Below are positions 58,623 through 64,000 of a stretch of 64,000 nucleotides of DNA, in pieces. A program made the translations under genes and the position numbers. The notes beneath the pieces were generated by a model, which saw only the letters and a list, made by a program, of their open reading frames with translations, searched no databases and was not told the origin of the DNA. How positions within the stretch are numbered: the first letter of the stretch is position 1; the number at the start of each line of letters is the position of its first letter. The stretch spans positions 4,925,430 to 4,989,429 of the forward strand of contig NZ_CP007410.1 of NCBI RefSeq assembly GCF_000585995.1. The letters run 5' to 3'. This DNA is from Pseudomonas brassicacearum (GTDB taxonomy: Bacteria; Pseudomonadota; Gammaproteobacteria; Pseudomonadales; Pseudomonadaceae).

Positions 58623-59618
58623 ATGAAAGCTTACGCCGTACCTTTCGAGAAGTTCGTCAACCTGGCCGACGCCCGCCTGGGCACCCGGATCATCTCGGTC
58701 ACAGATGACTGGTTCGCCGACGCCAACCGTCTGTTCCAGCCGACCCCGGCCGTCTGGAAGGAGGGTGTGTTTGATGACAACGGCAAGTGGATGGACGGCT
58801 GGGAGTCGCGCCGCAAGCGTTTCGAAGGCTACGACAGCGCAGTGATCCGCCTGGGCGTGGCGGGTTCGATCAAAGGCGTGGACATCGACACCTCATTCTT
58901 CACCGGTAATTACCCGCCCTCGGCCTCCCTCGAAGCTTGCTTCCTGACTGAAGGCGAGCCGGACGAAAACACCCAATGGACGGAAGTGCTGTCGGCCGTC
59001 GAGTTGCAAGGCAACAGCCACCACTACCATGAGATCAGCAACGACCAGGCCTTCAGCCACTTGCGTTTCAACATCTACCCCGATGGCGGCGTGGCCCGGT
59101 TGCGGGTCTACGGCATTCCGTACCGCGACTGGTCGGCCGTCGGCGACAACGAACAGATCGACCTGGCCGCCGCCCTCAACGGAGGCCGTGCCCTGGCCTG
59201 CTCCGACGAGCACTTCGGCCGCATGAGCAACATCCTCAACCCGGGTCGTGGCGTGAACATGGGCGACGGCTGGGAAACCGCCCGTCGGCGTACCCCGGGC
59301 AATGATTGGGTGATCGTCGCCCTGGGCCATGCCGGCACCGTTGAGCAAGTCGTCGTCGACACCCTGCACTTCAAGGGCAACTACCCGGACAGTTGCTCGA
59401 TCCAGGGCGCCTTCGTCAAGGGCGGCACCGACAGCCAGATCGAAACCCAGTCGCTGTTCTGGCGCGAACTGCTGCCGAGCCAGAAGCTGGAGATGCACGC
59501 CGAGCACACCTTCGCCGAGCAGATCAAGGCCCTGGGACCGATCACCCACATCCGCCTGAATGTGTTCCCGGATGGTGGCGTGAGTCGTCTGCGGGTGTTG
59601 GGCAAGGTATCGAAGTAA
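58623..59618 (+). CDS. alc: Allantoicase
   Basis: 331 aa, two similar jelly-roll repeats: [20 protein letters not shown] and [18 protein letters not shown], each followed by [19 protein letters not shown] or [19 protein letters not shown]. It splits allantoate to ureidoglycolate and urea. Follows uraD by 55 bases. Confidence 0.96.
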   Translation: MKAYAVPFEKFVNLADARLGTRIISVTDDWFADANRLFQPTPAVWKEGVFDDNGKWMDGWESRRKRFEGYDSAVIRLGVAGSIKGVDIDTSFFTGNYPPSASLEACFLTEGEPDENTQWTEVLSAVELQGNSHHYHEISNDQAFSHLRFNIYPDGGVARLRVYGIPYRDWSAVGDNEQIDLAAALNGGRALACSDEHFGRMSNILNPGRGVNMGDGWETARRRTPGNDWVIVALGHAGTVEQVVVDTLHFKGNYPDSCSIQGAFVKGGTDSQIETQSLFWRELLPSQKLEMHAEHTFAEQIKALGPITHIRLNVFPDGGVSRLRVLGKVSK

Positions 59619-59628
59619 ACACCGCACC

Positions 59629-59720
59629 TGTGGCGAGGGAGCTTGCTCCCGCTGGGTCGCGAAGCGGCCCTCAAAATGGGACTGCTGCGCAGTCCAGCGG
59701 GAGCAAGCTCCCTCGCCACA
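59629..59720. repeat. REPIN, class C
   Basis: TGTGGCGAGGGAGCTTGCTC at 59629 and inverted GAGCAAGCTCCCTCGCCACA ending at 59720, in the alc-allA gap. Its translation creates a false upstream extension of allA. Confidence 0.9.
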
Positions 59721-59765
59721 AAAGCTGAACAAACGACACAGATTTTTTTGGATAAGAAGACCAGC

Positions 59766-60269
59766 ATGCGCACACTCAAGATCGAACCGTTGACCAAAGA
59801 AGCCTTCGCCCCGTTCGGTGACGTGATCGAAACCGACGGCAGCGATCACTTCATGATCAACAATGGTTCGACCATGCGTTTCCATCGCTTGGCGACGGTG
59901 GAAACCGCCACGCCAGACGACAAGGCGATCATCAGTATCTTCCGCGCCGACGCGCTGGAGATGCCGTTGACCGTGCGCATGCTGGAGCGCCATCCGCTGG
60001 GCAGCCAGGCGTTCATTCCGCTGCTCGGCAACCCCTTTCTGATCGTGGTCGCGCCACTTGGCGATGCACCTGTATCAGGTTTGGTCCGCGCCTTCGTCAC
60101 CAATGGCAGGCAGGGCATTAATTACCATCGCGGCGTCTGGCACCACCCGGTGCTGACGATCGAAAAGCGGGATGACTTCCTGGTGGTTGATCGCAGTGGC
60201 ACAGGCAATAACTGCGATGAGCATTTTTTCAAAGAGGATGAATTTCTAATCCTCGCCCCCCACCAATAA
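59766..60269 (+). CDS. allA: Ureidoglycolate lyase
   Basis: 167 aa cupin-like enzyme releasing glyoxylate and urea from ureidoglycolate. KEAFAPFGDVIETDG, FRADALEMPLTVRMLERHPLG (read in pieces), FIPLLGNPFLIVVAP and NYHRGVWHHPVLTI are diagnostic. Start at 59766 (MRTLKIEPL) excludes the REPIN upstream. This is the last step from urate to glyoxylate, which gcl consumes. Confidence 0.95.
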   Translation: MRTLKIEPLTKEAFAPFGDVIETDGSDHFMINNGSTMRFHRLATVETATPDDKAIISIFRADALEMPLTVRMLERHPLGSQAFIPLLGNPFLIVVAPLGDAPVSGLVRAFVTNGRQGINYHRGVWHHPVLTIEKRDDFLVVDRSGTGNNCDEHFFKEDEFLILAPHQ

Positions 60270-60320
60270 GAGAAGGTCCGATCACGCGAAAACAAGCGTG
60301 ACGGGCGAGAGGTAAAGACT

Positions 60321-61622
60321 GTGGAAGCACATATGCTGGAATGGCTGAACCTGAGCGTACGCTGGGTTCATATGATCACTGGCGTGGCTTGGATCGGCGC
60401 GTCGTTCTACTTCGTCTGGCTGGAAAACAACCTCAATCGCGTCAACCCCCGAAGCGGCCTGGCCGGTGACCTGTGGGCCATCCATGGCGGCGGCATCTAT
60501 CACCTGGAAAAATACAAACTCGCGCCACCGTCCATGCCGGACAACCTGCACTGGTTCAAGTGGGAAGCCTACTTCACCTGGATGTCGGGGATCGCGCTGC
60601 TGTGCGTGGTGTTCTATTGGAACCCGACCGTGTACCTGCTGGCCCCCGGCAGCGGCCTGAGCGGCCTCGAAGGCGTCGCCCTGGGCATCGGCTCGTTGTT
60701 CGTCGGCTGGTTCGTCTATTCCTTCCTGTGCGACTCGGCCCTGGGCAAGCGCCCTGCCCTGCTCGGCCTGATCCTGTTCGTGCTGTTGATCGCCGCCGCC
60801 TACGGGTTCAGCAAGGTGTTCAGCGGTCGCGGCGCCTACCTGCATGTCGGGGCTGTCATCGGCACGATCATGGTCGGCAACGTGTTCCGCATCATCATGC
60901 CGGCCCAGCGCGCGCTGGTGGCGGCCATCACCGAGAACCGCACGCCCGATCCAGCGTTGCCGGCCAAGGGCCTGCTGCGCTCGCGCCACAACAACTACTT
61001 CACCCTGCCGGTGCTGTTCATCATGATCAGCAACCACTTCCCGAGCACTTACGGCAGCCAGTACAACTGGTTGATCCTGGCCGGTATCGCCGTGGCGGCG
61101 GTGTTGGTGCGGCATTACTTCAACACGCGCCATGACAGCAACCGGTTTGCCTGGACGCTGCCGGTCGGCGCCCTGGCGATGATCTGCCTGGCGTATGTCA
61201 CGGGTCCCAAACCGATGCCCAGCGCACCGGAAGTGGCCAAGGCACCCGGCGTGATCGAGTACCAACCGTTGCCGGAAACGGCAGTGGGCGGTGGCGCAAA
61301 ACCGGCGACGGCCCCTGCCGCACCGGCTTCGGCGCCCACCCAGGCCGCCAACGCCCAAGGCCCGTCGTTCGAGAAGGTCCACAGCGTGATCCAGGAACGC
61401 TGCTCGGTCTGCCACTCGGCCAAGCCCACCAGCCCGTTGTTCAGCGCGGCGCCGGGGGGCGTGATGTTCGATACGCCGCAGCAGATCCAGCAACAGGCCG
61501 CGCGCATCCAGGCCCAGGCCGTGACCAGCCAGATCATGCCCTTGGGCAACATCACCCAGATGACCCAGCAGGAGCGCGACCTGATCGGCGCCTGGATCAA
61601 CCAGGGCGCGCGCACCAACTGA
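60321..61622 (+). CDS. puuD: Membrane urate oxidase PuuD with cytochrome c domain
   Basis: 433 aa. Residues 1-300 are a bundle of about eight helices with HMITGVAWIGASFYFVWLEN and HNNYFTLPVLFIMISNHFP, the PuuD core. A Pro/Ala-rich linker follows, then a C-terminal cytochrome c with heme motif CSVCH near residue 360 and likely Met ligand in IMPLGNI. It oxidises urate to 5-hydroxyisourate with electrons passed to a cytochrome chain rather than to oxygen. GTG at 60321 used; an ATG at 60333 (MLEWLNL) is possible. Confidence 0.95.
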   Translation: MEAHMLEWLNLSVRWVHMITGVAWIGASFYFVWLENNLNRVNPRSGLAGDLWAIHGGGIYHLEKYKLAPPSMPDNLHWFKWEAYFTWMSGIALLCVVFYWNPTVYLLAPGSGLSGLEGVALGIGSLFVGWFVYSFLCDSALGKRPALLGLILFVLLIAAAYGFSKVFSGRGAYLHVGAVIGTIMVGNVFRIIMPAQRALVAAITENRTPDPALPAKGLLRSRHNNYFTLPVLFIMISNHFPSTYGSQYNWLILAGIAVAAVLVRHYFNTRHDSNRFAWTLPVGALAMICLAYVTGPKPMPSAPEVAKAPGVIEYQPLPETAVGGGAKPATAPAAPASAPTQAANAQGPSFEKVHSVIQERCSVCHSAKPTSPLFSAAPGGVMFDTPQQIQQQAARIQAQAVTSQIMPLGNITQMTQQERDLIGAWINQGARTN

Positions 61623-61956
61623 GCCGCGCCCCAAATTCGCCGCGAATGCGCCGTTGCAGGGCACTTTAGCCCGTCAGGGCAAGCCTGTATCCTGCGCGGC
61701 CGTTCGCATCCGGGCACCGTAAAAACCATCGAATCCTGACCGAAACGCCAACTTACCCCGGCATCACGGGGGATATTTTCGACTGTTCCAAATAGCTGGA
61801 CGAGCTTTTTCCGGCCTTGGCGCAGCTCTTGCTATCAGCATCTGCCACAAACGAAAAGCTGACCGAACGGATGTTTTTCTACGTCGGAAAACAGCGCCAC
61901 ACCAGAGCGCTGACCTTAAAAAATTGCGGTACCACTTACCTTTGGGAGCAAACCGA
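61623..61956. other. puuD-tsx gap
   Basis: 334 bases with no gene. A weak CCCCG-GCATCA-CGGGG hairpin at 61757-61772 may end puuD; the A+T-rich stretch after 61860 likely holds the porin promoter. Confidence 0.45.
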
Positions 61957-62742
61957 ATGAAACGTACGTGCACCAGCCTGATGTTCGCCGGATCCTTGCT
62001 GGCGGGGGGCCAGGCGATGGCAGATGACCTGTTCCAATGGCAGAACAACAGCCTGACCTATCTCTATGGCAAGGACTTCCAGGTCAACCCACGCATCCAG
62101 CAGACCGTGACCTTCGAACACGCCGACGCCTGGAAATACGGGGACAATTTCTTCTTCCTCGATCGGATCTTCTACAACGGCCAGGACGACAGCCAGTCCG
62201 GCCCGAACACCTACTACGGTGAGTTCAGCCCGCGCCTGTCGTTCGGCAAGATCTTCGACCAGAAGCTGGAACTGGGTCCGATCAAGGACGTGCTGCTGGC
62301 CATGACCTATGAGTTCGGCGAAGGCGACAACGAGTCCTACCTGATTGGCCCGGGCTTCGACCTGGCCATTCCCGGCTTCGATTACTTCCAGCTGAACTTC
62401 TACAACCGCCAGACCGAAGGCCCACGCGCCGGCGACAATGTCTGGCAGATCACCCCGGCCTGGGCCTACACCATTCCAATGGGCTCATCCGACCTCCTGA
62501 TCGACGGTTTCATCGACTGGGTGGTGGACAACGACAGCAATTCCAAGGGCACCTACCACGCCAACCTGCACATCAACCCGCAGATCAAATATGACCTGGG
62601 CAAGGCCTTGAAACTCGGCGCCAAGCAGTTGTATGTGGGCGTGGAATATGACTACTGGAAGAACAAGTACGGGATCGAAGACAGCGAAGGGTTCAAGACC
62701 AACCAGAGCAACACCAGCTTCTTGCTCAAGTATCACTTCTGA
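61957..62742 (+). CDS. Tsx-type outer-membrane nucleoside channel
   Basis: 261 aa with a signal peptide (MKRTCTSLMFAGSLLAGGQA, cleavage AMA-DD). The mature part is beta-rich with alternating aromatic strands (NSLTYLYGKDFQVNP, DNFFFLDRIFYNGQ) and ends SFLLKYHF with a C-terminal Phe, the outer-membrane assembly signal. It belongs to the Channel_Tsx family. Start at 61957 chosen as the signal peptide begins there. Beside puuD it fits nucleoside or purine entry. Confidence 0.9.
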   Translation: MKRTCTSLMFAGSLLAGGQAMADDLFQWQNNSLTYLYGKDFQVNPRIQQTVTFEHADAWKYGDNFFFLDRIFYNGQDDSQSGPNTYYGEFSPRLSFGKIFDQKLELGPIKDVLLAMTYEFGEGDNESYLIGPGFDLAIPGFDYFQLNFYNRQTEGPRAGDNVWQITPAWAYTIPMGSSDLLIDGFIDWVVDNDSNSKGTYHANLHINPQIKYDLGKALKLGAKQLYVGVEYDYWKNKYGIEDSEGFKTNQSNTSFLLKYHF

Positions 62743-62793
62743 CCTGATTCAGTCTCAGCTTAATCCCGAACCTGGAGCCCGCCACAAATCCCC

Positions 62794-62883
62794 TGTGGGA
62801 GCGGGCTTGCTCGCGAAAGCGGTGGATCAGCTTGCACTGATGTTGAATGTGCAGCCGCCTTCGCGAGCAAGCCCGCTCCCACA
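62794..62883. repeat. REPIN, class B
   Basis: TGTGGGAGCGGGCTTGCTCG at 62794 and inverted CGAGCAAGCCCGCTCCCACA ending at 62883, between convergent tsx-like and patatin genes. Confidence 0.9.
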
Positions 62884-62899
62884 GGGGCTCGGGATGGAA

Positions 62900-64000
62900 T
62901 CACCCCTGAGCCAACCCCAAAAACCGGCTCAACGCCTCACGCTGCGCCAACGCATCCTGCCGTCCCAGCTCGATCAGCTCGCTGCAATACCCCGCCTCGA
63001 ATAGCAGGTAACTCAGCACCCCCGCACCGCTGGTCTTGGTCGCGCCCGGCCCGCGCAGAAATACCCGCAGCGCACGAGGCAGTTCCTGGCGATGCCGGGC
63101 CGCAATTTCATCGATGGGCTGGCTGGGCGAAATCACCAGCACCTCCACCGGCGCCGCCCCCAAGGCATGGGCCGGTACATCATCGGGCAACAGGTGGCTG
63201 AAGCCGTTCAGGCGCTGAAGCAACTCGATATCGCTTTCCAGGCTGTCAATGAACGTGCTGTTGAGCATATGGCCGCCGATCTGCGCCAGGGTCGGTTGCA
63301 GTCCGGTGTAGCTGCGCTCCAAAGGATCCTGCCCACCCGCACCACGCGGGTTGCCGCTGACGCCGATGACCAGCACTCGATTGGCCCCCAGGTGCAGGGC
63401 CGGGCTGATGGGCGCCGATTGACGCACGGCGCCGTCACCGAAGTATTGCGGGCCGATCTTGACCGGTGCAAATAACAAGGGAATCGCCGAGCTGGCGAGC
63501 AAATGCTCCACCGACAATAGCGTCGGCACGCCGATGCGCCGGTGTCGCAGCCAGGCGTCGATGGTGCCGCGCCCTTGATAGAACGTCACGGCTTGGCCGG
63601 ATTCATAACCGAACGCCGTCACCGCCACTGCCCGCAATTGCTGCTCAGCGATGGCCTGCTCGATACCCGAGCCGTGGAATTGTGCCTGGAGCAGCTCGCG
63701 CAATGGCGAACTGTCGATCAGCGCCACCGGCAACTTGGCCCCCAGGCCCAGCAGGCTGTGGGTGATGAAACGCGTCGCCTGCGCTATCACGCCGCGCCAG
63801 TCGCTGCGCATCACCTGATGGCTGCGCACCGCTTGCCAGAAGGCGGTCAGGCGTTCGATGGCAGTCTTGAAGTCCATCGCCCCGCTCGCCAGGCTGACCG
63901 CGTTGATCGCCCCGGCCGAAGTGCCGACGATCACTGGAAATGGATTGTGCGCCCCATCGGGCAGCAATTCGGCAATTGCCGCCAATACCCCCACTTGATA
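62900..64000 (-). CDS. Patatin-like phospholipase (5' end cut by window)
   Basis: At least 366 codons. The frame is open to the window edge (YQVGVLAAIAELLPDGAH), so the glycine-rich oxyanion loop and true start lie beyond 64000. The nucleophile motif is VIVGTSAGAINA and the catalytic Asp is in YFGDGAVRQSAP, giving the Ser-Asp dyad of patatins. Acts on lipid esters, probably phospholipids; substrate and location are unknown. No signal peptide can be judged. Confidence 0.92.
   Translation of the reverse strand, partial: YQVGVLAAIAELLPDGAHNPFPVIVGTSAGAINAVSLASGAMDFKTAIERLTAFWQAVRSHQVMRSDWRGVIAQATRFITHSLLGLGAKLPVALIDSSPLRELLQAQFHGSGIEQAIAEQQLRAVAVTAFGYESGQAVTFYQGRGTIDAWLRHRRIGVPTLLSVEHLLASSAIPLLFAPVKIGPQYFGDGAVRQSAPISPALHLGANRVLVIGVSGNPRGAGGQDPLERSYTGLQPTLAQIGGHMLNSTFIDSLESDIELLQRLNGFSHLLPDDVPAHALGAAPVEVLVISPSQPIDEIAARHRQELPRALRVFLRGPGATKTSGAGVLSYLLFEAGYCSELIELGRQDALAQREALSRFLGLAQG

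Noticed and set aside
59643..59765. N-terminal extension of allA by 41 codons
   Set aside because: It translates a REPIN; the AllA family starts at MRTLKIEPL.

Overview
The window looks like a chromosomal segment of a fluorescens-group Pseudomonas. Protein-coding content is G+C-rich, the genes are typical pseudomonad housekeeping genes, several blocks keep the gene order known from P. aeruginosa (sdhCDAB-sucAB-lpd-sucCD next to gltA; actP-yjcH-betX; mtnC-mtnD-mtnB-MFS-aroC through prmB to folE), and intergenic spaces are full of REP/REPIN repeats. I recognised no rRNA, tRNA, CRISPR array or prophage.

Layout. 1-1042: 3' part of a branched-chain amino acid carrier gene. 1539-12932 (minus): a TCA operon, sdhCDAB-sucAB-lpdG-sucCD, read away from gltA (13297-14586, plus); both have near-consensus sigma70 promoters in the shared gap. 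14872-18011: acetate permease actP, its DUF485 partner and a glycine betaine/choline binding protein. 18439-20518: a translationally coupled alpha/beta-hydrolase and VacJ/MlaA-like pair. 20652-23546: DUF808 membrane protein, RutR-like TetR regulator, a REP-associated tyrosine transposase (RAYT) between REPINs, and a GlcG/HbpS-like protein. 23814-28639: glyoxylate carboligase route gcl-hyi-glxR and a frameshifted urea transporter. 28661-36193: potassium channel, sulfate-binding protein, MFS transporter, small proteins, an ankyrin protein and an acyl-CoA synthetase. 36313-46576: methionine salvage genes, aroC, prmB, Smr protein, folE and others. 46731-50791: aminotransferase/MarR pair, AzgA-type purine permease, LysE exporter. 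50913-56251: two large accessory genes, a pore-toxin/RTX-like protein and an unfamiliar 482-residue protein. 56346-61622: a urate breakdown set, uraH and puuE-uraD-alc-allA-puuD. 61957-64000: Tsx-type porin and a patatin-like lipase cut by the window end.

How parts connect. The purine permease, urate-to-glyoxylate genes and gcl-hyi-glxR form one route: purine uptake, urate oxidation by PuuD, allantoin to ureidoglycolate, then glyoxylate plus urea; Gcl and GlxR turn glyoxylate into glycerate, and the broken urea transporter fits the by-product. The palindrome TTGTATACAA, or a one-base variant, lies in front of gcl (two sites), the purine permease (one) and uraH/puuE (two). This suggests one repressor, probably GclR of the GntR family, whose gene is not in the window.

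The most novel material is the toxin-like pair at 50913-56251, which interrupts the purine genes, is less G+C-rich than its surroundings in the sample I counted, and has no secretion or immunity gene beside it.
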